From: DASSFG01 sp035550375
GTDB taxonomy: Bacteria; Planctomycetota; Planctomycetia; Pirellulales; JAICIG01
NCBI GenBank assembly: GCA_035550375.1
Contig: DASZPH010000066.1
Location: forward strand, 196,308 to 260,307
DNA: 64,000 nt
Direction of reading: 5' to 3'
Made by a program: the position numbers and the translations under genes. A model generated the notes under the pieces. The model did not search any database and had not been told where the DNA came from. It saw nothing but the letters and a program-made list of their open reading frames with translations. Below are positions 43,113 to 52,329 of this stretch, piece by piece; position 1 is the first letter of the stretch, and each line of letters starts with the position of its first letter.

Positions 43113-44090
43113 TTAGCGCCTGGCCGGCAGCCGTTGAAAGGTGACGGGCCGGTCGGAACTGCGGCCGATCACCGCGTCGTCCGAGCCGATGCCGGCGCCG
43201 ACGTAGCCGTCGCGGTTGATGTAGATGTGGTCGTCACAGTCCGAAATTCGGCAGTGTTTCATGAAGCCGACGTGCATGTCCTCGAACAGCACGTTCTGTC
43301 CCGCGCCGCCGTGGTTCGGGCTGGGGTCCCCGCTCTGTTCGCCAGGCGAATCGGCCACCAGCGCGAAACGCACGCGTCCGCGGTTGCGGTGGCCGCGGTA
43401 GTGGCCGTTCTCGTTGTAGCCGAACGTGTAGCCGTAGCTGCCCCCCATGCGGCTCTGTACGAGCGGCAGTTCGGCCGCTGGCGTCTCGATCACCTTCGCC
43501 AGCGCCGGCACCATAAACGTCTCTCGTTCCGCCGCCAGGGGTGACGACGGGCACACGAGCACCGCGGAACCCTCCACCAACCCCAGTTCGTTCAGAACCG
43601 GCCCGTACATGCCCGCCACGGCCAGCGGCCCCTGTTCGGGCACGAGGGGAAAGAACCCTCCGTAGTAGTCGCTGTACTGCTGCAGCGCGACGCCGATGGC
43701 CCTCAGGTTGTTCTGGCAGTTCGTGATTCGGGCGCTCGACAGCCTCTGGGCGATGGCGGGAAAGATGAGCATGCAGGCGGCCAGAAAGATGCCGCCCCCG
43801 ACCACCATGTCTTGCACCCGCCAGCCGCCGACGGGAGCCGGAACATACTTCGGCGACACGGTCGCTCGGGCGGCCACGTAGTTGCACGTCCGGGCGGCCA
43901 GGCCGGCCGGGGGATCGCAACGCTCGTTGTCGCCGTCGCCGTCGCTGGCCAGCCCCAGGTTGTCCAGCTTGCCGCGCAGGCAGGCCAAGTCTTCTTCAAG
44001 CTCGGCGTCGATCAAAAGCCGCGCTTCGACCTCTTCACGTTCCGCCGGCTCAAGTGCTCCCAGCAGGTAGCCGAGCAGTTGATCGCGCAT
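43113..44090 (-). CDS. Anti-sigma-like N-terminus fused to a DUF1559/pseudopilin-like ectodomain
   Basis: 325 residues. The first ~45 (MRDQLLGYLLGALEPAERE ...) match the anti-sigma entry of planctomycete ECF systems; a transmembrane helix follows at about residues 95-115 (GGGIFLAACMLIFPAIAQRL). The periplasmic part starts TNCQNNLRAIGVALQQYSDYYGGFFP, the DUF1559 pattern, and ends with HGGAGQNVLFEDMHV, its H-x9-DG-like motif (DMH instead of DGH). The gene lies three bases after the ECF sigma gene stop. A sensor of periplasmic or pilin-like signals that holds the sigma factor is a reasonable inference. Confidence 0.75.
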   Translation of the reverse strand: MRDQLLGYLLGALEPAEREEVEARLLIDAELEEDLACLRGKLDNLGLASDGDGDNERCDPPAGLAARTCNYVAARATVSPKYVPAPVGGWRVQDMVVGGGIFLAACMLIFPAIAQRLSSARITNCQNNLRAIGVALQQYSDYYGGFFPLVPEQGPLAVAGMYGPVLNELGLVEGSAVLVCPSSPLAAERETFMVPALAKVIETPAAELPLVQSRMGGSYGYTFGYNENGHYRGHRNRGRVRFALVADSPGEQSGDPSPNHGGAGQNVLFEDMHVGFMKHCRISDCDDHIYINRDGYVGAGIGSDDAVIGRSSDRPVTFQRLPARR

Positions 44091-44093
44091 GGG

Positions 44094-44768
44094 CTAATTC
44101 TCTCCCGACGGTTGTGCGTGTTTCCACGCCTCATGCAGCTTTAAAATAGCCGCATGCAGGCGGCTCTTGACCGTGCCGACCGGAACATCCAGTATCTCGG
44201 CCGCTTCACGGTACTTCATTCCTTGATAGTAAATCAGCGTTACGGCGCTGAGCAACGTCGGCGGCAAGTGGCTCACCGCCTCACGAATCCAGTCCCGCCG
44301 CTCATCTGCCTCAAGTTGGGCGTCGGGTTCGGCCTCTTTGCTCACGAGCAACTCGACCAGCGCTCCCAGGTCGTTCTCTTCCTGGGCGTTGCGACGATCG
44401 AGGCTCACCATCTTGTGGCGCTTGTTGCGGCGTTGGCTATCGATCGCCTGGTTGGTGGCGATCGTATACAGCCAGGGCCGCACCTTGCGCCCCTCCTCGT
44501 ATTGCTCGCACTTCAGGTGGAGCTGCAAAAACGTTCCCTGGAACGCGTCCTCGGCAAGCACCGGGTCTCCCAGGTAGCGTCGCAGGTAGTTGTACAGTTC
44601 CCTTTCGTAACGATGCACCAACTCGGCAAACGCACCCCGCCCCGAGGCGAGCTGTCCACGGGCCGCGGCCTGACGGTAGGCCCCGAGCAACTCCTCGTCG
44701 GTCATATCCGACCAGGTGCGGCTTGCCACGTAATCGGCTCGTTGGCGTGCGATGGTCTGGCTAATCAT
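44094..44768 (-). CDS. ECF-type RNA polymerase sigma factor
   Basis: 224 residues from ATG 44768 (MISQTIARQRADYV). Sigma region 2 (FAELVHRYERELYNYLRRYLGDPVLAEDAFQGTFLQLH) and region 4 (LPPTLLSAVTLIYYQGMKYREAAEILDVPVGTVKSRLHAA) are complete; the linker is slightly long. An upstream frame to 44894 exists but its N-terminal residues look non-coding and reach into the divergent leader. The downstream gene is the candidate anti-sigma. Target promoters are not visible. Confidence 0.9.
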   Translation of the reverse strand: MISQTIARQRADYVASRTWSDMTDEELLGAYRQAAARGQLASGRGAFAELVHRYERELYNYLRRYLGDPVLAEDAFQGTFLQLHLKCEQYEEGRKVRPWLYTIATNQAIDSQRRNKRHKMVSLDRRNAQEENDLGALVELLVSKEAEPDAQLEADERRDWIREAVSHLPPTLLSAVTLIYYQGMKYREAAEILDVPVGTVKSRLHAAILKLHEAWKHAQPSGEN

Positions 44769-44979
44769 GGTTACGGGTCCATTTGCCCGGCGGTTCGCCC
44801 GGCGCGGCGAAATTATGGCCGCGTTTGGCGGGGCTGTCCAGCGGGCACTGGTAAAGGTTGCCGAAGCCTGCCTCTTTCTTGTCCGATGTGCCAAATTGAC
44901 AGGCGGCGGAAGGACTTCCTACACTCGCGTCTTCTCTGCGTCACCTTTGCAAAGGGCATGCCTCAAAGGAAACCCGCCG

Positions 44980-46596
44980 GTGGGCCGCTACCGTCCGTTC
45001 GCGCCAGGCGACGTTAACGCCTTTTTCGGCTTGATGTTGGACAATCTGGCCAACCTCTTGCTTTGCGTCGGACTGCTGTCCGCCGCTTACAAATTTCCTG
45101 CAAGTTTTGCCCTGCGTTACATGCTCCCCGGCACCGCGGCAGGGGTGCTGCTGGGCGACCTCATTTTCACCTGGATTTGCCTTCGGCTGGCTCGGATCAC
45201 CGGCAGCAAATCCATGACCGCCATGCCCTTAGGAATCGATACGCCGAGCACTTTGGGCATGGTGTTCTTCGTCCTTGGTCCGGCCTTCAAATCCGGCCTC
45301 GAGAAGGGCCTCGACGAGCTGGCGGCCGCACAAAGCGCCTGGCACATCGGCATTTGCATCCTGCTGGTCAGCGGGCTTTTCAAGCTAGCCCTCGCTCCCG
45401 CCGCAGGTTCCCTACGCCGGCTGATTCCCCGCGCCGGCCTGCTCGGTTCACTCGCCGCGGTCGCTCTGGTCCTGATTAGCTTCCTGCCGTTTATCGAGGT
45501 GATGCAAAACCCGCTGGCGGGGTTCGTCTCGCTGGGGATCATTCTGATGACACTCGTGGCTCGGCTGGAGCTGCCCGCGCGTCTGCCCGGCGCCTTGGTC
45601 GCCTTGCTCGTGGGCGGAGCCGTCTGTTATGCCACGCAGTTTGCCGGCTTCACCCACGCGGAATCGCTGCCGTTCGACCCGGCCGACGCCCTTTTTCCCT
45701 CAGAGTGGCTGACGGCGTTTCGCTGCCGCTGGCTGGGAGCCTGGAACGAATCCCTCCAGTATCTGCCGATCGCCCTGCCCTTTGCCCTGGCAACCGTGGT
45801 GGGAGGCATCGACTGTACGGAAAGTGCCGCTGCGGCGGGCGACGAATACGACACGGGCGGCGTAATCGCCGTCGAGGCCCTCGCCACAATCGCGGCCGCC
45901 TTGTGCGGAGGCGTGATTCAGACGACGCCCTACATCGGCCACCCGGCCTACAAGGCGATGGGGGCGCGGGCCGGCTACACGCTCGCAACCGCACTGTTCG
46001 TCGGCAGCGCCGGATTGCTTGGTTACTTCGGCTACCTGTACGCGATCATTCCCAAGGCGGTCGTGTTTCCGATCCTGATCTTCGTGGGGCTGGAGATCTC
46101 TTCCCAAAGCTTTCACGCCACCCCGCCGCGCCACTATCCGGCCCTGGCTTTCGCCTGCCTTCCTGCGCTGGCGTCGCTGGCCATGATCTTCGCTGACCAG
46201 GTGCTCGACGCGACCCAGCAGTCGATCTTCTCGCTGACGAAGAATCCGGCCGCCGCGGTGGCCGCCGGGAACCTGCAAACGCTACGCGTCCTGTCGAGCG
46301 GCTTCGTCATCACCAGCCTTCTCTGGGCTTCGACGCTGGCGATGCTCATCGATCGCCGCCATGCCGCGGCCGCGGGGTTCTTGCTGTCGGCGAGCCTGTG
46401 CAGCCTGTTCGGCGTCATCCACTCGCCGCTCGCGGGGAGCCCGTTGTCCATGCCCTGGAGCCTGCCGGTCGACCAGCTCCCCACGCCGGCGGCGGCCCAT
46501 ACGCCAGTCGTGATGGCCGCGTCCTACTTTGCCGCGGCTCTCGCCGTATTCGTCGGCGGGCGATTGGTTCGCACCCTGGGGCCGCAATCGGGCTAG
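44980..46596 (+). CDS. NCS2-type (xanthine/uracil/AzgA-like) permease
   Basis: 538 residues from GTG 44980, chosen because AAAGGA lies nine bases upstream and the protein then begins VGRYRPFAPGDVNAFFGLMLDN. About 12-14 transmembrane helices. The family motif GGIDCTESAAAAGDEYDTG carries the acidic residue used in substrate recognition, and TPYIGHPAYKAMGARAGYT corresponds to the later conserved helix break. Probably imports a nucleobase with a proton or Na+; the sequence does not fix the substrate. Divergent from the ECF sigma gene with a 211-base shared leader in which I see no clear promoter. Confidence 0.82.
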   Translation: MGRYRPFAPGDVNAFFGLMLDNLANLLLCVGLLSAAYKFPASFALRYMLPGTAAGVLLGDLIFTWICLRLARITGSKSMTAMPLGIDTPSTLGMVFFVLGPAFKSGLEKGLDELAAAQSAWHIGICILLVSGLFKLALAPAAGSLRRLIPRAGLLGSLAAVALVLISFLPFIEVMQNPLAGFVSLGIILMTLVARLELPARLPGALVALLVGGAVCYATQFAGFTHAESLPFDPADALFPSEWLTAFRCRWLGAWNESLQYLPIALPFALATVVGGIDCTESAAAAGDEYDTGGVIAVEALATIAAALCGGVIQTTPYIGHPAYKAMGARAGYTLATALFVGSAGLLGYFGYLYAIIPKAVVFPILIFVGLEISSQSFHATPPRHYPALAFACLPALASLAMIFADQVLDATQQSIFSLTKNPAAAVAAGNLQTLRVLSSGFVITSLLWASTLAMLIDRRHAAAAGFLLSASLCSLFGVIHSPLAGSPLSMPWSLPVDQLPTPAAAHTPVVMAASYFAAALAVFVGGRLVRTLGPQSG

Positions 46597-46632
46597 AATG
46601 ACTCGTTGCCATACTAACCCGCGTCACCAAAC

Positions 46633-48540
46633 ATGATTCTGCTGTCTGTCACGGATGTCACGAAACGATTCGGTCCCGATCCGGTGCTGGCGGGCGTGAC
46701 GTTTGAAATCCGGCCGGGAGAAAAAGTATCTCTCGTCGGACCCAACGGCGCCGGCAAGACGACGCTCTTGCGGATCGTGGCCGGCAAAGACGAAGCCGAC
46801 TCGGGGAGCGTCGAAGTCCATCCTTCGGCCCGCATGGAGTATCTGGAGCAGCAGCCGGAGTGGGCGCCCGGTCGTACGCTCTGGGACGAGGCGATGACCG
46901 CGCTGGAGGACCTCGTATCCTTGGCCCGCGACGCCGAGGCGGTCGCCCACGCCCTGGCCGAAGCAACCGACCCCGATGATCGCAAGCAACTCGGCAAGCG
47001 TTACGATCGCTTGCAGCACGAGCTCGAACACCGCGACGCTTATCACCTCGACCACAAAGTGGAACGCGTGCTCGACGGCCTCGGTTTCGACCGGGCGAGC
47101 TTTCGCCGGCCGATCGAACAGCTCAGCGGCGGACAGCAGAACCGGCTCATGCTGGCCAAGCTCCTTTTGCGTGAACCCGACCTGATGCTGCTCGACGAGC
47201 CGTCGAACCACCTCGACATCGAAGCCACCGAATGGCTGGAATCGTTTCTCGTGGAAAGCGACCAGGCGGTTCTCGTCGTCAGCCACGATCGCTACTTTCT
47301 CGACAAGGTGACGGACCGCACGCTGGAACTGTTTCAAGGCACGGTCGACGACTATGTCGGGAATTTTTCGGCCTACTGGAAGCAGAAGGCCGAACGCTTG
47401 AAAGTGCAGGCCCGCACGTTCGAGAAACAGCAGGAGCTGATCGCCAAGACGGAAGAGTTTATTCGCCGCAACTTCTACGGCCAAAAGAGCGCTCAGGCCA
47501 AGGACCGCGAGAAGAAGCTGGCCCGGATCGAGCGGGTCGAACCGCCGCGCGAAATCGAAGGGCCGGCGATGGGCTTTCCCCCCGCCGATCGGACGGGCGA
47601 CATCGTGCTGCGGGCCGAAGGTTTGGCCAAGGCCTACGATCGGCCCCTGTTTGAGAATCTTTCGTTTCAGATCGAGCGTGGCGAGCGCTGGGGAATTTTG
47701 GGACCAAACGGCAGCGGCAAGACCACCCTGTTGCGTTGCCTGATCGGCCAGGGGACGCTTGACGCCGGCACGGTGCAGCAGGGGACGGGAGTGCGCATCG
47801 GCTACTACGATCAATTGTTGTCGGGTCTGGAGTCCACCACGCAGGTGGTCGATGCCATTCGCCCGCCCGGTAAAGAGTTCAACGAGCCGCAGCGACGCGG
47901 CCTGCTGGCCCGCTTCGGCCTGACGGGCGACATCGTTTTCCAGCGAGTCGACAGCCTCAGCGGTGGCGAGCGAAGCCGGGCGGCTCTGGCGAGGCTTGCA
48001 GCCACCGACGCGAATTTTCTCATCCTTGACGAGCCGACGAACCACCTCGACCTGTGGGCCTGCGACTCTTTGGAGCGGTCGCTTAACGATTTCGGCGGCA
48101 CGGTACTCTTCGTGAGTCACGATCGTTATTTTTTGAATCGCGTAGCCGATCATCTGCTCGTCGTCGAGCCCGACCGTTTTCGGGTGATCGACGGAAACTA
48201 CGAAACCTACCTGCACTTTGTCCGCGAGGGGCTGGCGGCCCCGGCGACCGCGGCGGCGAAAAAGGAACCCGCGAAGGACGCGAAACAAGCGGTCGAATCG
48301 AAGCCAAAAAAGCGCGTCTGGAAATTCCCCTACCGCAAGCCGACCGAGATCGAGAAGGAGATCGTCGAGCGCGAGGCGAAGATCGAGCAGTTGCACGGCG
48401 AGCTCTCGTCACCGGACGTGTTGCGAGACGGCCGCCGCGTCAAGCAGGTGCAGGCCGCGATCGCCGACGAACAGCAAGCTGTGAAGGCGCTCTACGAGCA
48501 TTGGGAAGAAGCCGCCGAACGCTGCGGCGACGCCGTTTGA
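46633..48540 (+). CDS. ABC-F family ATPase (Uup-like)
   Basis: 635 residues with two nucleotide-binding domains and no membrane part: Walker A GPNGAGKTT and GPNGSGKTT, signatures LSGGQQNR and LSGGERSR, and DEPSNHLD and DEPTNHLD. The intervening P-site/linker and a C-terminal coiled coil (EIEKEIVEREAKIEQLHGELSSP) are as in Uup. ABC-F proteins act on the ribosome or on DNA-associated structures; Uup also affects transposon excision. Antibiotic-resistance subfamilies have a longer linker, which this one lacks. Confidence 0.9.
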   Translation: MILLSVTDVTKRFGPDPVLAGVTFEIRPGEKVSLVGPNGAGKTTLLRIVAGKDEADSGSVEVHPSARMEYLEQQPEWAPGRTLWDEAMTALEDLVSLARDAEAVAHALAEATDPDDRKQLGKRYDRLQHELEHRDAYHLDHKVERVLDGLGFDRASFRRPIEQLSGGQQNRLMLAKLLLREPDLMLLDEPSNHLDIEATEWLESFLVESDQAVLVVSHDRYFLDKVTDRTLELFQGTVDDYVGNFSAYWKQKAERLKVQARTFEKQQELIAKTEEFIRRNFYGQKSAQAKDREKKLARIERVEPPREIEGPAMGFPPADRTGDIVLRAEGLAKAYDRPLFENLSFQIERGERWGILGPNGSGKTTLLRCLIGQGTLDAGTVQQGTGVRIGYYDQLLSGLESTTQVVDAIRPPGKEFNEPQRRGLLARFGLTGDIVFQRVDSLSGGERSRAALARLAATDANFLILDEPTNHLDLWACDSLERSLNDFGGTVLFVSHDRYFLNRVADHLLVVEPDRFRVIDGNYETYLHFVREGLAAPATAAAKKEPAKDAKQAVESKPKKRVWKFPYRKPTEIEKEIVEREAKIEQLHGELSSPDVLRDGRRVKQVQAAIADEQQAVKALYEHWEEAAERCGDAV

Positions 48541-48629
48541 GGGTCGCCCCGACTCGCCTCGTTAACTTAACCGGGAGCCATCGGCGACCGGATCGCAAAA
48601 TGCGGAACTCCTGAATTGGACGCAGCACT

Positions 48630-48767
48630 AGCCCGGATTATTCACCGGGGCCCCACCAGGCGCGAAGCGTAAGCGAGGAGCACGACGCAACTTCCCTCGC
48701 TCACGCTCCGGGTTAGTATCGGCGCAGTCTGCGCGCAAGCCTACGGGGCCCGTGAATAATCCGGGCT
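48630..48767. repeat. Nested palindromic element, AGCCCGGATTATTCAC ends
   Basis: Outer ends 48630-48654 (AGCCCGGATTATTCACCGGG then GCCCC) and 48745-48767 are inverted copies; 16 outermost bases match perfectly. An inner pair, 48664-48678 and 48695-48709, pairs AAGCGTAAGCGAGG with CCTCGCTCACGCT. Total 138 bp, no coding frame. It sits between the ABC-F gene and the APC permease gene stops. Structure matches the 40791-40906 element, so a MITE or REP-like family is implied. Confidence 0.75.
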
Positions 48768-48772
48768 GGCCT

Positions 48773-50158
48773 TCAAACGCCCCCGTTCCCTCGGCGGCCG
48801 GTCAGCCAATGAATCGCCCGTTTTGCCGCATACGCCGCGCAGCCTGAGGCAACCACCACCCCGCCGGCAAGCAGCATCCAGGCCCCGCGCGTGCTCAAGA
48901 CAAACAGCCAGCCGAGGAGCGCCAGGGCGCTCGGCAGCGGATAACACCACATCCGAAAGGGCAGGGTCACGTCGGGCCGCGTCGAGCGAAGAACGTGCAG
49001 GGCGACGATCTGGCCGATGAACTGAATCAGAATTCGCACCGTCACCGCCGCCTCGATCACCTGTTGCAACGGAAAGAAACAACCGACGGCGGTAAGCAGA
49101 CCGATCGTCATTACCGCCACGGCCGGATAGCGGTGGACGGGGTGCAGCCAGGCGAAAGGGCGAAAAAAATCGCCGTTGCGCGCGGCCGCGTAGATGATAC
49201 GCGAGTAGCCGAGATTCATGGCAAACGTGCCGGCCAGCGCGGTCCACACGATGAGCCACGAAAAGCCGACCGCGGCCTGCGGCCCGAAAAGCCGTTCCAT
49301 GAAGTCGGCGGCGATCTCCTTGGAGTGCATGGCCTCTTGCCACGGCAGCACGCCAAGGATGGCCAGGTTCATCGACAGGTAGATGGCCGCCACGCAGAAG
49401 ATCGAGAGTCCGATCGCGCGGGGAACCGTGCGCCCCGGGTCGCGCACCTCCTCGCCGAGATGGCAGATGTTGTAGTAACCCAGGTAGTCGTAAACGGCGA
49501 TCGTCATCGCGCCGCCCAGCCCCGCCGCAAACCGGCCATCGAGCCGAAAGGCGCCCGGCGGCAGGGTGAGCAGCGAGCCGTCGAAATGCGAAAAGCCGGC
49601 CGCGATGATCGTCAGCGCGGTGGCCAGCGTGCCGCCGCAAAGGACGAGAGCCAGCCAGCCCAACGCCCTCACGGGTCGGCAAAGGGAGATCGCGATTCCA
49701 ATCGCCCCCGCCGCGGCCACGCTCGCCAGCCCGCCGGGCACTCGCCAGTCGGCGAGCATGTCACGCAGGCCCGGCCAGGCATACGCCAGATAGTTGCTGG
49801 CCCCGATGTAGCCCGAAGCCAGCTCCAGCGAGCCGCTGATCAAAAACTGCCAGATGAAGAGAAATGCCAGCAGCCGCCCGAACGGCCGGCGGCCGAAGAT
49901 CTCTCGCAGGTAGTGGTACGTGCCTCCGCTGCCGGGCAGGGCCGCGCCCAGTTCGCTCCATACCAGCCCGTCGCATAGCACCAGGATCGCCCCGGCCAGC
50001 CAGCCGACCAGCGCTTGCGGACCACCCATCGCCGAGATGAAGAGAGGAATGGTGATGAACGGCCCGACGCCGATCATGTTGGCGATATTCAGGGCCGTGG
50101 ACTGCCACAGGCCAAGGCCACGCACAAGATCGGCCGGTTTGTCTTCAAGTACGGTCAT
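48773..50158 (-). CDS. APC family amino acid/polyamine permease
   Basis: 461 residues, about twelve transmembrane helices. The N-terminal segment LGLWQSTALNIANMIGVGPFITIPLF and the unwound helix pattern GSGGTYHYLREIFG are typical of the APC superfamily. Substrate not predictable from sequence. Convergent with the ABC-F gene; the gap between them is filled by the nested palindrome. No operon partner on the minus strand except the redoxin remnant upstream. Confidence 0.85.
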   Translation of the reverse strand: MTVLEDKPADLVRGLGLWQSTALNIANMIGVGPFITIPLFISAMGGPQALVGWLAGAILVLCDGLVWSELGAALPGSGGTYHYLREIFGRRPFGRLLAFLFIWQFLISGSLELASGYIGASNYLAYAWPGLRDMLADWRVPGGLASVAAAGAIGIAISLCRPVRALGWLALVLCGGTLATALTIIAAGFSHFDGSLLTLPPGAFRLDGRFAAGLGGAMTIAVYDYLGYYNICHLGEEVRDPGRTVPRAIGLSIFCVAAIYLSMNLAILGVLPWQEAMHSKEIAADFMERLFGPQAAVGFSWLIVWTALAGTFAMNLGYSRIIYAAARNGDFFRPFAWLHPVHRYPAVAVMTIGLLTAVGCFFPLQQVIEAAVTVRILIQFIGQIVALHVLRSTRPDVTLPFRMWCYPLPSALALLGWLFVLSTRGAWMLLAGGVVVASGCAAYAAKRAIHWLTGRRGNGGV

Positions 50159-50172
50159 CCAACACGCTGAGC

Positions 50173-50337
50173 CTACCCCTCGGTCTCATCCAACAACTCT
50201 TCGATGCGCTGGCGGAGGTATTTCTCGCCCCGCCAGCTCTCGCCCCGCGAGCCCTCCCGGTTCAGTTCACCGTACCACCAATAGCGAACGTGGCCGCGCT
50301 TGTCGATGAGGTAACGATAAGCGGGACCGCGATTAGC
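50173..50337 (-). pseudogene. C-terminal remnant of a redoxin/thioredoxin-like protein
   Basis: About 54 residues, GPAYRYLIDKRGHVRYWWYGEL ... EKYLRQRIEELLDETEG, correspond to the last strands and helix of AhpC/TSA-type redoxins (xYLIDxxGxVRYxxxGEL). The upstream part with the CxxC site is missing; the DNA before it belongs to a divergent small gene. It ends 15 bases before the APC gene start. A recombination event has left only the tail. Confidence 0.55.
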
Positions 50338-50368
50338 CCCTCCCTCACGCCGTGGTATCATGCCGGGC

Positions 50369-50617
50369 ATGGAAGAGAACAGAAAGAAGCGTGGCGGCGC
50401 CTGGGCGGTCGTTCTGGTGGCGATCATGCTTGTCGCTTACCCGCTGGGCACCGGGCCTGCCGTGATGATGATTGGGGCAAGCGGCTGCAATCGTACTTGC
50501 ATTCGGGTCTTCAAATTGGTCTACACGCCACTGGATTTGGTGCCAGAAAGCTTGCTTCGCCCGTGGGTCGAGCTTTGGGATATCTACGACATCACGTATG
50601 GAGGCAAGGGTCGTTAG
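50369..50617 (+). CDS. Small exported or membrane protein
   Basis: 82 residues from ATG 50369 (MEENRKKRGGAWAVVLVAIM): a basic start, hydrophobic stretch to about residue 40 (AVMMIGASGC may be a lipobox-like site at Cys40), then an amphipathic end (VYTPLDLVPESLLRPWVELWDIYDITYGG). Of a type common in planctomycetes; function unknown. Confidence 0.6.
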   Translation: MEENRKKRGGAWAVVLVAIMLVAYPLGTGPAVMMIGASGCNRTCIRVFKLVYTPLDLVPESLLRPWVELWDIYDITYGGKGR

Positions 50618-50927
50618 CCATGCCTAAAATCCCGGCATCGCAATAGGCAGGCCAAAATCACTTTTGCTGACAGTTCAGTCAAAAGGAATCACTACCACTA
50701 CTTTCAAACAAAGCCCGGCCGCTTGAACCGCATCGACCGCGCCGCGAGCGACTCTGCATTGTTGACGCGACAGCGGAGCCGTCGGTGAGCCGGCTAACAG
50801 ATGTCGAGCTGGTCTGGTCAAGCTTTCGATTCTTCTATACTGTTCCGCCCCTCGATCGGCCGACCAGAAACAAATCCATCGTCTGGCGATCGTTCAATCG
50901 CCTGCGTCACTCGACTAAGATCCGGGT
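50618..50927. other. 310-base intergenic region
   Basis: No gene seen on either strand. TATACT at 50836-50841 is a possible -10 for the radical SAM gene, but the -35 position (TCTGGT) is poor. The remainder shows no repeat I can connect with other parts of the window. Confidence 0.5.
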
Positions 50928-51881
50928 ATGAGCCATCCAGGCCGGAGCATCGACATATCGACCCGCGCCATTCTGGCGGCCAGGCCGCCTAAGAACGCGG
51001 TCGACGCTGCGCGGCCGTATGCCTTCTTCGTCGAGAGAGAACGCTCGGAGGAAGGCGAAGTGGTCGACGTGGCCACCCTTTTCCTGACCAATCGCGAGTG
51101 CCCCTGGCGCTGCCTGATGTGCGACCTGTGGAAGAACACCACGGACGAGCCGGTGCCCGCGGGAGCCATTCCGCAGCAGGTGGACTACGCCCTGGAGCGG
51201 CTGCCGCCGGCCCGGCAGATCAAGCTGTACAACAGCGGCAATTTTTTCGACGGCCAGGCGATCCGGCCGGCCGATCATCAGGCGATCGCCGGCCGCGTGA
51301 GTCGATTCGAGCGCGTCGTCGTTGAAAACCATCCCAAGCTGGTCAGCGAGTCCTGCGCTCGGTTTCGCGACGCCTGCGCGACCACGCTCGAAATCGCCAT
51401 GGGACTGGAAACGGTGCACCCGGAGATGCTGCCGCGGCTGAACAAGGGGATGACGCTCGACGACTTTGCGCGGTCCGTGGAGTTCTTGCTGAAACATGAG
51501 ATCGCCGTGCGGGCCTTCATTCTGCTGCGGCCCCCGTTCTTGAGCGAGGAGGAGGGCCTCGAGTGGGCGATCAAATCCGTGGACTATGCCTTCTCGCTCG
51601 GCGTCGGCTGCTGCTCGGTCATTCCGACGCGCGTCGGCAACGGCATCATGGAACAACTGTCGCAAGAAGGACTCTTCTCGCCACCGACCATTCGCTCGCT
51701 GGAACGGGTTCTTGACTACGGGCTGTCGCTCGCCCGCGGCCGTGTGTTTGCCGACCTGTGGGACATCGAACGGTTTTACGATTGCGCCGCGTGCGGGCCA
51801 CAGCGGGCAGAACGGATCGCCGCCATGAACCTGAGCCAACAGAGCGAGCCAGAAGTGAACTGCTCAAGATGCGGCGCGTGA
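50928..51881 (+). CDS. Radical SAM protein (archaeosine-synthase/COG1244-like)
   Basis: 317 residues from ATG 50928. Canonical CxxxCxxC at Cys58, Cys62 and Cys65 (NRECPWRCLMCDLW), which binds a 4Fe-4S cluster and SAM. Further motifs LYNSGNFFD and ENHPKLVSESCARFRD, EIAMGLETVHPEML match the COG1244 radical SAM group, one branch of which makes archaeosine in tRNA. The C-terminus CSRCGA suggests a second metal or cluster site. In planctomycetes its substrate is not established. No biosynthetic neighbour. Confidence 0.78.
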   Translation: MSHPGRSIDISTRAILAARPPKNAVDAARPYAFFVERERSEEGEVVDVATLFLTNRECPWRCLMCDLWKNTTDEPVPAGAIPQQVDYALERLPPARQIKLYNSGNFFDGQAIRPADHQAIAGRVSRFERVVVENHPKLVSESCARFRDACATTLEIAMGLETVHPEMLPRLNKGMTLDDFARSVEFLLKHEIAVRAFILLRPPFLSEEEGLEWAIKSVDYAFSLGVGCCSVIPTRVGNGIMEQLSQEGLFSPPTIRSLERVLDYGLSLARGRVFADLWDIERFYDCAACGPQRAERIAAMNLSQQSEPEVNCSRCGA

Positions 51882-52169
51882 CCATCGGCCCAATCATGAC
51901 TGACGACAACGTGGCGCGCGCTGAGACGTCCGGATGTCGGCGCTCGAATGGCTCTTGCCAAAAAAGTTCAAAAGCGTACAAATACCACATAGCGCACGCT
52001 GAGTTGCATGTTGCGCGCCACCGGAGTGACGTCCTTCGGCTCGCCGCAACCAACGATAGGAAGTCGTTTTTTTGTCACCGTGAGACGCGCTCCGGGATCT
52101 TCGTCGTGACAGCGTTGTCCGGCGTTTTCTTCGGCGAGGCTCACAGATTTTTTACGGAGGACACGTAGC

Positions 52170-52253
52170 GTGGCCAAGAAGAAAGCTGCCAAGAAAGCCG
52201 TCAAGAAGTCGCCAAAGAAAAAGGCTGCTAAGAAGACGGCCAAGCGCGCCTAG
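52170..52253 (+). CDS. 27-residue histone H1-like lysine-rich peptide
   Basis: GTG 52170 is preceded by ACGGAGG at 52154-52160, nine bases upstream, and encodes VAKKKAAKKAVKKSP and on to AKRA before TAG 52251. Every residue is K, A, V, S, P, T or R, i.e. an H1/HC2-type tail on its own. Such short basic proteins bind DNA or RNA nonspecifically. A good terminator follows at 52330. The 288 bases upstream (51882-52169) contain a T7 run but no other gene I can support. Confidence 0.6.
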   Translation: MAKKKAAKKAVKKSPKKKAAKKTAKRA

Positions 52254-52329
52254 TTGCTTCGCTTTGGCAGTGGCGCTGGCTGGCTAACCTGCGTTTGACG
52301 CGATAGCCGGCACTGGACAACGACGAGAG

